Source: Basidiobolus meristosporus CBS 931.73
Lineage: Eukaryota > Basidiobolomycota > Basidiobolomycetes > Basidiobolales > Basidiobolaceae
Assembly: GCA_002104905.1 (NCBI GenBank)
Contig: MCFE01000101.1
Location: forward strand, 62,001-126,000
Direction: 5' to 3'
DNA length: 64,000 bases
Shown: positions 1 to 10,190 of the stretch, one piece after another
How the letters are laid out: the number at the start of each line of letters is the position of its first letter
Position numbering within the stretch: the first letter of the stretch is position 1
The notes under the pieces: generated by a model
Database searches by the model: none
Seen by the model: only the letters and a program-made list of their open reading frames with translations
Told to the model about the DNA's origin: nothing
Position numbers and translations under genes: made by a program

Positions 1-1003
1 CTGAATATTCCTTCAAAAAAGTCTGGACCTTAAGGGGTACTGGAGTAGAGGAGTCCTCCTGTAATACTGCCATGAGGAACATCTGGGTGCCTTTTCTAAG
101 TGCTCTACTGAGCTGTGCCTTACTATGTTCACTTGCTTCACACACATTGGAATTGACCAAGTCAAAATCCAGTCTGGCAGGTAATAGCTCATGGGTCTTG
201 TTGTCCTTCTGGATCTGAGTAGCATTGGTTCTGCAATTGATTGATGGATTACAACAAAATAGCCAGGTTTTTCCAGGTACTATGTTGAACTTTCAGTTCC
301 CAAATATGTAGGCCTGCAGGTCTTCTTCATAGAAATTGATCTTCATCCTTACTGGCTGAGTAATATAGTTGATTATGTGAGAATTCCCATCAGCTCTTGA
401 GACTGAAGTTGAATTGGTGGGTTCAGAGTTGATTCCAGTTTTCAAAGCAAATTACTCACATGTACTCATGCAATGCTCCTGAGTCAATCATGATCTTGGC
501 AGGCACTCCATTGATTACTCCATTTAAATATAATTGCTTTCCTGAGTTTGAGGTCATCTGGGTTAGGCATTCTTCTGTCATATAAACGGTGAGTTCTGAG
601 TCTTCTTCAAGTTCATCCTCCATGTTACTATGCTCAAGGGCTTCAATATGGTTGAAGGTTCTTGATGGCTGGTGTCCATTTTGTCTCTGAGGGCAGTACT
701 TTGCAATATGTCCCTGCTGGTGGCAATTGAAGCAAAGTCCTTTCTTCTTACATTCTTCTGAGGTAGGATTCTTCTGCATAGGGTCTATTTCTGTTGGCAC
801 TGCTTCTGATTGTCTTCTTTCATAATAATTGTAGCCTCTTTGATCTGTCATTGTGGGCTTCCCAGCTCTAAGCATAGCTGAGTCATAGTCAATGGCAATC
901 TTGATGGCTTCTTCAATAGTCTGGGGTCTTTAATAATTCACTTCCTTGCAAGTACTTTCTTTCAACCCATCAGTAAAGTGTTCCACTAGATCCAGGGGAC
1001 CCC
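1..1003 (-). pseudogene. Ty3/gypsy Gag-protease remnant (downstream part)
   Basis: On the minus strand this reads as the second half of a gypsy Gag followed by the retroviral-type protease. The longest open piece is 456-875. It contains a CCHC zinc knuckle (C-x2-C-x4-H-x4-C, 693-734) and ends in a protease active-site motif I-D-S-G (about 474-488). Upstream, 876-1003 encodes the end of the Gag capsid region, with the usual E-H-F-x-x-G-L pattern. Downstream, 1-455 has several stops and only weak protease-like sequence. The element is interrupted by copia-1 (1004-5685). Its upstream half resumes at 5691-6189, and the reading frame is restored if copia-1 and one 5-bp target duplication are removed. 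Clearly dead. Confidence 0.8.
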
Positions 1004-1352
1004 TGTTGTAAAAATTCAAATTTCCACCTAAATACTCACCTAACTTAGTCACTTAGATCATCACCTTCAAATCCTAGAGAATACTGACTAAAATTCCTTG
1101 TTGGGAGTTACTTAGAATACTTTCACCAAAATACCAGGTACTCTGAACATGAAAATTCTCAAAGTTGTCCAAACAGCCCAAAACTTTGCACACATGTTCT
1201 TGGGACCTTTCTTACCTATTCTACATGTTTTTTATGCCATGATCAGGCAAAAATGTAAATACTACTTTTACATTCAATAAATCATTAAGTGAAAACCACA
1301 TAATCTACTTGTCCTCCCAATCACTTCCAATCTCTCCAAGACTCTTTCAACA
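1004..1352 (+). repeat. Copia-1 5' LTR
   Basis: Begins TGTTGTAA and ends TTTCAACA; 349 bp. It aligns along its length with 5337-5685. A TATA-like stretch (about 1255-1262) and an AATAAA (1277-1282) lie in its last third. Solo or partial copies of this LTR also occur at 18,125, 33,425 and 41,197. Confidence 0.93.
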
Positions 1353-1366
1353 GGTTATGAGCCCCA
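1353..1366 (+). other. Primer-binding site, initiator tRNA-Met anticodon-arm type
   Basis: Directly after the LTR stands GGTTATGAGCCCC, the complement of the anticodon stem-loop of initiator tRNA-Met rather than of a tRNA 3' end. Drosophila copia uses an internally cleaved half-tRNA-iMet primer at the same place. The copia-2 element has the same site (28,289-28,302). Confidence 0.75.
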
Positions 1367-1383
1367 AGCTGTCACTCTCTGCA

Positions 1384-4300
1384 ATGTCTACTACTGCTAT
1401 TACTGGAATTTTTCCCTCTGCTAAAAAGTTGGATGGATCTAACTACCAAGTGTGGAAGGTGAAGATGAAGATGCTGCTATAAGAAAGAGGCCTTTGGGAT
1501 ACTGTCTTGGGAGAAGAATGCCCCCCTAAAAATGTGGGAGAGGAAGCCTTAAAGTACTAGAAGAAATAATAAAGTGCCTTTAACTGCATTTGCCTTAATG
1601 TCAAGGACAAATTGCTAATTCAATGCTCAAGAGCAAAAACAGCAAAGAATGCCTGGAAGGCATTAGAAGACACCTACCAGTCATGTTCAGCTGCCAAGAA
1701 AATGTATCTGAGACAAAAACTCTCTACTACAAGGATTCTGCCAGGAGAAGAAATGAAAATCTAATTAACAGAATTGCCCTGCTGGTAGATGAGATGGAAT
1801 ATGTGGGCATACCAACTACCAATGAGGATGTGATAGTTACCATCCTGAATAGCCTGACAGACATGTTTCAGGGCTTTGTATCAGCCCTACAGTCCAGAAT
1901 TTAAGATTTGACCTTAAACTATGTATATGGAAGGCTCCTGGATGAAGAATTAAGAAAATCAAGCGCTAATAAGAAGAAGAAGAAAATGCTTTAATAAGCA
2001 ATGATAACCAACAAAGAAGATACCCAAGACCCTACAAAGACAACAGCAACCTGTTTTGTAACTACTGCAAAAGGAAAGGATACACATCAGACCGGTGTCT
2101 CAAAAAGAAACATAATCAGCAATAGAAGCCTGAATATGGAAATGCTGCAACAACTGAAGATAGACTATTCATATCTGCACTAAATATGACCACAAACAAG
2201 GATTCTCAGACGTGGCATATTGACTCTGGAGCATCTCAACACTTTACACATCAAAAAGAACTTTTTACCCAATATCAAGAAATTCCAATTAAGAAGGTTT
2301 TCATGGGTGACAATAGAACACTTGATGCAGTGGGAGAAGGAACTACCCAAGTGAACCTAAGAAGCAGTGAAGGAAGCCATACACTGACCTTTAAAGAAGT
2401 ACTCTATGTACCAGAAATAGCCAAGAACCTACTATCTGTAAGCAAGGCCACTGCAGAAGGACTCAATTTCAGCTTTGACAATTCAGGATGCAAGATCACT
2501 GATCAAAATGGTGCCCATATTACTTTGGGTATCAGAAATCAGAACCTATACAGGTTGACTTATATTCCATCATATATGGTAGCCAATATAAGTAACCTGA
2601 ATGAAGAAATACCAATGCTTTGGCACAGGAGATATGGGCAAATCAATTTTGATTATTTGCACCAAATGATCAAAGATCAGCTAATTTCTGGAGTGAAAAT
2701 TGATCCTTGAGCTAATTTGAAGCACTGTGAAGCCTGCATATATGGGAAACAAGCCGGACAACCGTTAAAGAGCTCTGGGTTAATCAAAACTATGAAAAAT
2801 TACATCTAATTCACTCAGATCTGTGCAAACCTATGCTAAATTTATCCTTAGGTGGGATGAAGTATTTAATCACTTTTATTGATGATTATACAAGATACAC
2901 ATGGGTCTACTTCATGGAGAGAAAGGAAGAAGCTCTGTCCAAGTTCAGGGAGTTTAAAGCCATGGTGGAGAGAGAAACTGATGAAAAAATCAAGAAAATA
3001 CGCTCTGACAATGGTGGAGAATATACCTCAAAACACTTCATCCACTACTGCAAAACTCATGGGATAAAGCAAGAGACTACTGTACCATACTCCCCACAGC
3101 ATAGTGAAGTAGCAGAACATGCTAACAGATCAATAATTGATGTAGTAAGATCTATGATCCATGATCAAAAATCATCCTATGATCTTTGGGCGGAATCAGT
3201 TGCCACTGCTGTATACCTTAAGAATAGGAGTTATAACAGAATACTTTGTGATTCTACTCCATTTGAAGTATGGTATGGATACAGACCAAGTGCAGAGCAT
3301 CTAAAAATATTTGGGTGTACAGCATATGCCAAAAAACTGGCCAGAATTCAGTCAAAATTTGAGCCAAAAAGTATAAAATGCATATTTTTGGGCTACTGCA
3401 ATAAGAGTAAGGCATAAATACTCTACAATACCAAAGCAAAGAAGCTGATCAAGTCCAGGGATGTGTTGTTTGATGAAAACTCAAAACTTTCACAAAAAAT
3501 GACATCAGATGATGACAAAAATTTGATCTCAAGTCCACCAATTGTCAGGATTGAATCAGAGCAAAACAGTGAAAATTTTTTCACTCCAGAGGACTCTACA
3601 ACCATGATTCTGCCTGAATCAGTGCCCATGCATATCCCAGAAGTGATCATTCCAGTATCAAATGGCCAGAGATCCAATCAGACAAGAAATAGCCCAAATT
3701 ACTATAACAATGGGGGTACAAACTTAGCCTATGCCTATTCAGTCCATATTTATGAGCCCCAGACTGTAAAAGAGGCCCTAGATAGCCCTCAGACAAAGTT
3801 TTGGAGATCTGCAATGACTGAGAAATATCAGGCCCTGATGGAAAATCAAACTTGGGACTTAGTCAAATTACCAATCAACCAAAGATCAATAGGATGCAGA
3901 TGGGTCTTCAAGACAAAATACAAGGCTGATGGTACAATTGAAAGATACAAAGCAAGACTTGTAGCCAAAGGATACTCTCAAACAAAAGGACTTGACTATA
4001 CTAAGACCTTTGCACCGGTAGCCAAGTTTAATTCCATCAGATTAATATTGGCTATTGCAGCCAAATATAAGCTTTTTATTCATCAAATGGATGTAAAAAC
4101 TGCATTTTTAAATGGAGATCTTGATGAGGATGTGTATATGGACCAGCCTGATGGGTTTGTTGACCAAGATAACCCCCATTTGGTCTGCAAGCTTAAGAAG
4201 TCACTATATGGTCTCAAACAATCACCAAGAGCCTGGAATTGCAAGATAGATTCTTATTTGGAATCCTTGAGTTTCAAAAGAAGTAATGCTGACTATAGTA

Positions 4301-5325
4301 TATACTATAAGCCAGATAGAGCAAATCCAGTTCTATTAGCTCTATATGTGGATGATCTTATTATAGCCGCCAATAACCTAGAAACATTGGAAGAGACTAA
4401 ATCCAGCCTGTCCAAGGAGTTCAAGATGTCCAATCTAGGAGAACTTAGTTACTAATTAGGGATTAAGTTCTCCATAGACAGAAGTACCCAGACTATCACC
4501 CTAAGCCAATCCAAGTATATTCAAGATATACTGAAGAAGTACCAAATGGAAGACTGTAAACCAGCAGCTACCCCAATGGAGACAAACCTTAACTTGGTCA
4601 AAACTCAACCAAATCAACAGAGCTTGATGCCATCTGAAAGCCCTGACTTTCCTTATTGATCAATGGTTGGCAGTCTGATGTATATCATGCTTAGAACACA
4701 TCCAGATATCCCATATTCAGTGGGAGTTGTCAGCCAACATAATCAGAACTATGGATCTGATCATATTGCAGCAGTTAAGCAGATTTTTAGATACCTAAAA
4801 GGAACTGCTGATATCTGCTTAAGATGCACTTATAAGGATTCAGAACAGGATCTTGTGGCATACTTGGATGCTGACTGGGGACAAAATTTAAAAGACAGAA
4901 GATCCACCACAGGATACACCTTTCTTTACTGTAAAGGAGCAATTTCATGGAATTCAAGAAAGCAACCAACCATAGCACTTTCCACCACAGAGGCAGAGTA
5001 TATGGCAGACTGTGAAGCTACAAAAGAAGCAATGTGGTTTAGAATACTTTTAACAGATTTGGGCCTATGTCAAAAAACCCCTATTACTTTATTTCAAGAT
5101 AATCAAGGATGTAGACAATTAGGTAGAAATCCAACTTTTCATGCTAGAACCAAGCACATAGATATTAGACATCATTTTGTACAAGAAGCTATAGAGAATA
5201 ATATAGATAGCTTTGTTTACTGTCCTACAGATGGAATGATTGCAGACATACTTATCAAACTATTAGCTAGAGACAAGTTTGAATATCTTAGGTCCAAATT
5301 AGGACTAGTCAGTATGAACATTTAG
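1384..5325 (+). pseudogene. Copia-1 Gag-Pol polyprotein, broken by stops and frameshifts
   Basis: The start at 1384 (M-S-T-T-A) begins a copia Gag (1384-2170), frameshifted and with stops. The protease plus GAG-pre-integrase part is open over 2186-2710 (W-H-I-D-S-G-A near 2210-2230, then an H-R-R-Y-G-Q zinc-binding start). Integrase is open over 2833-3417, with S-D-N-G-G-E-Y as the second catalytic Asp. RT is open over 3463-4455 with M-D-V-K-T-A-F-L-N and the L-Y-V-D-D catalytic box (about 4345-4360). The RT end and RNase H are open over 4663-5325 (T-T-E-A-E-Y). Stops at about 2708, 3415, 4453 and 4658 separate the blocks, each replacing a codon that is sense in other copies. Otherwise well preserved. 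Confidence 0.9.
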
Positions 5326-5336
5326 CTGAGTGGAAG

Positions 5337-5685
5337 TGTTGTAAGAATTTGTAAATCCATCTAAATATTCACCTAACTTAGTCACTTAGATCAATACCTT
5401 CAGATCCTAGAGAATACTGACCAAAATTCCTTGTTGGGATTTACTTAGAATATTTTCACCAAAATACCAGGTACCCAGAAAATGAAAATTCTCAAAGTTG
5501 TCCAAGCAGCCTGAAACTTGGCACACATGTTCTTGGGACCTTCCTTACCTATTCTACATGTTTTTTATGCCAAGACCAGGTTAAAGTATAAATACTACTT
5601 TAACATTCAATAAATCATTAAGTGAAAACCGCATAATCTACTTGTCCTCCCAGTCACTTCCAATATCTCCAAGACTCTTACAACA
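5337..5685 (+). repeat. Copia-1 3' LTR
   Basis: 349 bp, TGTTGTAA...TTACAACA. It is preceded by a purine-rich tract (gagtggaag, 5328-5336) that serves as the polypurine tract. Followed by the pentamer attcc, the likely target duplication. Confidence 0.93.
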
Positions 5686-5690
5686 ATTCC

Positions 5691-6189
5691 TTCATGCAAT
5701 TTGTAAAAGTAGACATCTATATTCATGGATGTACTCTTGGACCATTCCTTTCTGTCTGAGTGTCTTCAACTTTCTTCTTAGTAGTGTGTGTTGGTGTGGG
5801 GGCTCAAAGGCATCCTGAATTTCCAACACAAAATCATCCCAGGTAGAGATTGTAGAGCATCCCATCATGGTGGCTGACCTGATCTTGTTGTGGTACCACT
5901 ATAAAGCTGCATCTGCCAGGTAAGAGGCTGCATAATGTAACTTGCTTTCTGGAGCAATTCCCTTAGCCTTGAAAGCTTCTTCAATCTGGAAGAGCCAAGT
6001 TCTCAGATTTTCATTGACTCTACCATGGTACTGGTTGACCTTCACACTAAAGTTGCTCTTGACGGAATTTTGCTGGCTTTGGGCTGTGGAAGTCATTCCT
6101 TGTTGCTGCTGGCTAAGGATCTGGAGTAACTGTTGCTGTTGGGCCAGGATTTGCTGCATAGCATTTGTCTATTCTTGAACTTTGGACAT
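5691..6189 (-). pseudogene. Ty3/gypsy Gag, N-terminal half
   Basis: Upstream half of the gag interrupted by copia-1. The likely start codon is at 6187-6189. It encodes a Gln-rich leader (runs of Q at about 6100-6160) and then a capsid region with the usual gypsy pattern: Y-H-G-R, W-L-F-Q-I-E-E-A-F, A-A-S-Y-L-x-D-A-A-L (5899-6159), then W-D-D-F, E-I-Q-D-A-F and L-K-T-L-R-Q-K-G toward 5691. An in-frame stop follows D-A-A-L where a sense codon is expected, and another lies near the insertion point. The Gag continues in 1-1003. Confidence 0.8.
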
Positions 6190-6259
6190 CTTGAGGGAGG
6201 TTTCTGGTTATTGCTGCAACTAATGTTGCAAGTCTGGGTATAAGAGTTGTAGAGGAATA

Positions 6260-6593
6260 GGGAGTTTAGCTAGCATTGAATACCCTAAAACTTGAACTGA
6301 TTTTTACTGAGGTTCCTGCAGCTTCTTATATATATTTTACCAGATTAAATGCTGACTAATTGTATTTCCTAATGTAGGTTGTTGCTGATGACTCATTTGA
6401 TTGCATTTTCTTCACCCAATAAGATCCTACTTAATATATCTATTCCTGTCTGATAAGGATCAGCTGATTCATTTACTGACTAATGCTACTGATTTGATAG
6501 ATAGCAGGTATAGTGATAGGCTAAACATATAACTAATTGATTTGACTAAAAACTGATCTAACTTAAACATTCAAGCAGTGAATCATAACACAT
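6260..6593. repeat. Dispersed 334-bp repeat R3, copy 1
   Basis: Aligns along its length with 12,113-12,446; both start GGGAGTTTAGCTAG and end after AACATTCAAGCAGT. Copy 1 lies immediately upstream of the gypsy gag start, in the position of its 5' LTR, and read on the minus strand it begins TGTTATG. It may therefore be the LTR of that gypsy family; no terminal repeat on the other side is in the window to prove it. Confidence 0.6.
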
Positions 6594-6855
6594 GAGAAAA
6601 AAGCTGTAGTTCTTGACAGTTATCACCATAAGCCAGAAGCAGACTGAATCCCATTGTAAATAAGAAGAAACACCAAAAAGAAAATAGCTGTTTTCACAAG
6701 AGTTGGAAGTTCAGCCAGTGGAGCTAAACTTCAGTGAGTATAGTCTGTAGGTCTTCCTATCAAATGTCTCCTTTACAGGTAGGATGTTTATATTGTTACG
6801 TTTACTTGTAAAGGTTATCTTTTAGAATGGAATAAGGCAAATGGGGCTCATAACC
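6594..6855 (-). pseudogene. Copia-2 gag N-terminus and primer site, remnant
   Basis: 6745-6840 is a degraded minus-strand copy of the copia-2 gag start (F-P-V-K-E-x-F-D-x-K-x-Y pattern). It is preceded on that strand by a GGTTATGAGCCCC primer site (6842-6855). 6594-6744 shows nothing I recognise. Confidence 0.55.
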
Positions 6856-7372
6856 TGTTGCTATTTAGAATATATTCTGGATATAAGGAATTAATCAGGA
6901 GCAATTGATAATAGTTGTTGTTGAAATATTGGACTATTTGGTATCATTCAGCAGCTAAAAATTTACTTAACAATTCTAGGCTAGTCTTAGTCACTGTAGG
7001 ACTCATTTACTGCCTTAACTTTGCCACTTTCTCCAGATATATGATCTTATGATTATTCCCCTATAGTCAGGATCAAATTAGCACTATTACCAAACATTAT
7101 GTACAAACCCTGAAACTGTTACAGAATGCTCCTGAATATTGAGAAACCCTCCCTACTTAGTGTTGCAGCTGTATTACTTCTACAAAGGTATAAATACTGA
7201 GCTTCTTTATGAATAAACAACAGTTCAACTACTATCACAATTTCTTGATAAGTTCCTTATATCCAAATCACTTCTTAAATTGCAACAGTTGTACTGATGC
7301 TTAATGATAAATAGCCCAGTATCACACCTTTGCTGAGGGAATACATCTGTAACACTAAATGAGAAAAGTCTC
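6856..7372 (-). repeat. Old copia-2-type LTR split by a younger solo LTR
   Basis: 6856-6913 and 7293-7372 together match the start of a copia-2 LTR on the minus strand (TGTTG, then a match through 'gataatagttg' and 'taacactaaatgag'). A plus-strand LTR (6919-7287) with a perfect 5-bp duplication sits between the halves. The far end of the old LTR is missing. Confidence 0.6.
6919..7287 (+). repeat. Copia-2 solo LTR with perfect target duplication
   Basis: 369 bp, TGTTGAAATATT...TGCAACA, flanked by GTTGT at 6914-6918 and 7288-7292. No internal sequence is attached, so it is a solo LTR left by LTR-LTR recombination. It is nested inside an older LTR of the same family in opposite orientation. Confidence 0.9.
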
Positions 7373-8769
7373 TCAAAAGTGTGGCATTGACATAGTGGCA
7401 GTTAGAATGGTCAGACAATTCATACAGAGTTATGGATTTGATCAAATTGTAGCAGTTGAACAAGTATTCAGATATCTGCAAGTTTTCATGAATATGGTGC
7501 TTGAATGCCCTGGAGCAACTAGTGGGTATAGATCCAATGACTATAATGATTCAGATTATGGTAGGGATCCAAATGACAGATGCCTTACTCTTGGGTATGA
7601 GCTTCTATATGCTGATGCAGCTGTTACTTGGAATTGCAAGAAACAACCAACTATGGCCCTCTCTGCAACTGAAGCTGAATATATGGCTGTTTGTCATGCT
7701 ACTCAGGAGGCTATATAGTTACAGATATTACTCCAAGGCATGGCTTTTGATTCAGATGAACCAGCATATAAGACTTGTTCCATTTGATAGTGCCGCATTG
7801 AGCCATGAGTGCCAAGTGATGCCATAGTGTGCCTGGAAGGCCAAGTGAACCTATACTTGGCCACAGAGTGTGAAACATAGCTCTGCATCTTCATGCAAAG
7901 CCACCACTGTGTTTCACCCATTGTGTTAGAGAAACCCCATTTTTGACCTTTTTTTGGGTCAATGTTGTGCAGGATGTTTAAGAGCACAAAAGGATTGAAG
8001 ATATGAATCAGTTACTTAATACCCATAACACTCTGAATCCAGCGCCTGCGGCTTGTAACATGTCAGAAATATATATGGCACTATCTTGGTCCACAGATAC
8101 AATCTGGCACTATATTTGATTAATAGCACTTAAGTAAGATCTATACAAGGCACTTATAGTGCCAGATAGTACCAGTGGATCAAGATAGTGCCATGTATTT
8201 TTCTGACATGTTACAAGCTACAGGAGCTTAATTCAAAGTGCCATGGGCATTCAGTACCTGAGGCATGTCTTCAGTACTTCTGTGCTCCTACACATAATGC
8301 ACAACACTGATCCACAAAAACGGCAAAAAATTGATTTTCTCCTGCACCATAGGTGAAACACAAGGGCTGCTGTGTATGTAGTTGCAGAGCTATGCTTCAC
8401 ACTCTGTGGCCAAGTATAGGTTCACTTGGTTGCCCAGGCATATTATGGCTTCATTTGGCACTCATGGCTTGATGTGGCACTATCCAATGGAACAAGTCTA
8501 TTTTCTCCTGGATTGAACAAGTCTATACTATAAGGTGTATATAAGTTGTATCTCATATGCTAGGAATTATACCTATCATGCCAGAACTACGCACATAGAT
8601 ATACAACATTACATTGCAAGGAAAGCTGTAAGAAATAACTTAGTAGAGTGAGTTTACTACCCAATCAACAAGATGGTGGCAGATATACTGACAAGACCAC
8701 TTGCTAGGCCACAGCCTGAGTATTATAGAGAAAAATTAGGATTAAGTAATTATTTAGTTGAGGGGGAGT
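7373..8769 (+). pseudogene. Copia-2 RT end-RNase H remnant, split by a foldback element
   Basis: 7373-7770 encodes the last part of copia RT and RNase H (V-F-R-Y-L-Q, S-D-Y-G-R-D, T-W-N-C-K-K-Q-P, A-T-E-A-E-Y). 8528-8763 encodes its C-terminus (A-R-T-T-H-I-D, D-K-M-V-A-D-I-L-T-x-P-L-A-R) and ends in the GAGGGGGAG polypurine tract next to the LTR. The two parts join in the right place when the insertion at 7771-8524 is removed. Frameshifts and stops throughout. Confidence 0.8.
7771..8524. mobile_element. Foldback (near-palindromic) TIR element
   Basis: About 750 bp made of two inverted arms of roughly 355 bp that match over nearly their whole length. It starts AGACTTGTTCC and ends GGAACAAGTCT at 8499, with a second similar end (GAACAAGTCT) at 8524. 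With the outer end the element is flanked by ATA at 7768-7770 and 8525-8527. It carries no transposase. One arm of the same family is at 19,080-19,440 and a 211-bp relative is at 33,727-33,937. The 3-bp duplication fits PIF/Harbinger- or CACTA-type mobilisation; the superfamily is not decided. Confidence 0.82.
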
Positions 8770-9136
8770 GCTTATAATGAACTATTTGGTATCATTCAGC
8801 CACTAAAAATTTACCTAACAATTCTAGCCCAGTCTTGGTCACTGTAGAGTTCAGTTACTTCAATTTTGCAACTTTCTTCCAGATCTTTGATCCTATGATA
8901 ATTCTCCTGCAGCCAAGATAAAATTTGCACTTTTACCAAACATTATTTACCAGCCCTGAAACTGTTACTGGATGCTCCTGTGTATTAAGAAGCTTCCCTT
9001 ACTCAGTGTTACCATTGTATTACATATACAAAGATATAAATACTGGGCATCTTTGTGGAGAAAAACCATTCCAACTTTTATCATTACTTCTTGATTAGTT
9101 CCTTACATCCACAACATTTCTTAAATTGTACCAGTA
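8770..9136 (+). repeat. Copia-2 3' LTR, diverged
   Basis: Follows the copia-2 polypurine tract. Matches the 369-bp LTR along its length (ACTATTTGGTATCATTCAG near the start, CTTAAATTG near the end) with many substitutions; both termini are degraded. Confidence 0.7.
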
Positions 9137-9225
9137 AATGAGTCTTATGGTTACTTAGACTAGTCTGGAATTGTTCAGCAAGATTTTAAATGCAGAATAC
9201 TACTAAGTTGTCCAATATTTCAACA
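9137..9225 (-). repeat. Copia-2 LTR fragment
   Basis: Minus-strand copy of the first 90 bp or so of the copia-2 LTR, ending CCAATATTTCAACA at 9225. It directly abuts the plus-strand LTR on its left, so two LTRs of opposite orientation meet here. Confidence 0.6.
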
Positions 9226-10190
9226 GCCTCATGGAATCAGCCTACTTATGGTGCTTGATCAATCTGTACTCTATGGCACCATTTGGCACTGATGTGTCTA
9301 CAATGATATCAGCTGTAGAGTACAGTTACTGATAATCTTGCTCATCATACTTACATTGAGCTGAATATGATTTGCTTGCTTTATTGAATCTTCTTAATAC
9401 TCCCACATATCTTCTCAGTGGATGTCTTCTTGTATGGATGTATTGCACTTATAATGGTATCTTGATTACTTTACTCATTCTTCTTTTCATGAAATATATA
9501 TCTTTACGTTTACCTGATAATATCCTAGATTTCTGTATATACTCAAATCTGAGCTCTACTTTCAACTGGACATGATCTAGTGTTTCATTGCGCAGCCTCC
9601 GTTTCCTGCTAAGCACACCATTCCTTGTCTTCCTATAAGTTATAATACATCCTGATCTCTGACAATCCTCTCCTATTCAAGTAAAGCTTGTCATACCTTT
9701 CTCCTCTCTAACAAATTCTGAATGATTTTCAACACAGAGTGCTTTGTTGAGCCTGCTTCTAGCAAATGGCCCACTAGGCTAGATGATGTTACCATCAGCA
9801 TCAGTCTGTACATAAATCTTCACCCAGCATGCTTGTATTTGCCTGAATAGAAGCATCTCTGTCCTCCAGAAGATCTGTTAACCCTCTCTGGGAAGGTGTA
9901 CAAGATACTCCTGATACAGGACCTGTTGCTGAGCACTCTGGGAAATAGAAGTCTATTGAAGATATTGAACCTAGTGTTGCAAGCTTACTCTAAATCATTT
10001 GTACCCTCTGCAAGGTGGCACTCTATTGCTGTCAGCTGTAAATGAAAGCTACCAGGACTTTTGTTGCCATAGATGGCAGGATGGTACCTAATAGGGAAAT
10101 AGCTCTTCAAATAGCAGAGAAGCCCAACAAGGAGTCTCCTTGAGTTGCTTGTAGTGGATGGTCCACAGTACAAGGTTTAGAGCACCGCTG
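9226..10190 (-). pseudogene. Decayed coding-like stretch of unknown origin
   Basis: The minus strand shows long, nearly open stretches. One runs from about 9,780 to 9,400 and is rich in Arg and Lys. Another at 9,985-10,173 is open for 62 codons. A few stops and apparent frameshifts break it. I do not recognise the protein, and it matches no other element in the window. It could be a remnant of another transposon or of a host gene; this is an impression from frame openness only. Confidence 0.25.

Larger units (their letters stand above)
1004..5685 (+). mobile_element. Copia-1 LTR retrotransposon, full length but inactivated
   Basis: Complete Ty1/copia element: 349-bp LTRs at both ends (TGTTG...CAACA), a tRNA-Met-type primer site after the 5' LTR, then gag, protease, integrase, RT and RNase H in copia order. 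It sits inside a gypsy gag on the other strand. The flanking pentamers at 999-1003 (acccc) and 5686-5690 (attcc) agree at 3 of 5 positions and act as a diverged target-site duplication, because removing one restores the gypsy frame. The two LTRs differ at many positions, so this is older than the copia-2 copy at 23,986. Several nonsense mutations break the polyprotein. Confidence 0.92.
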
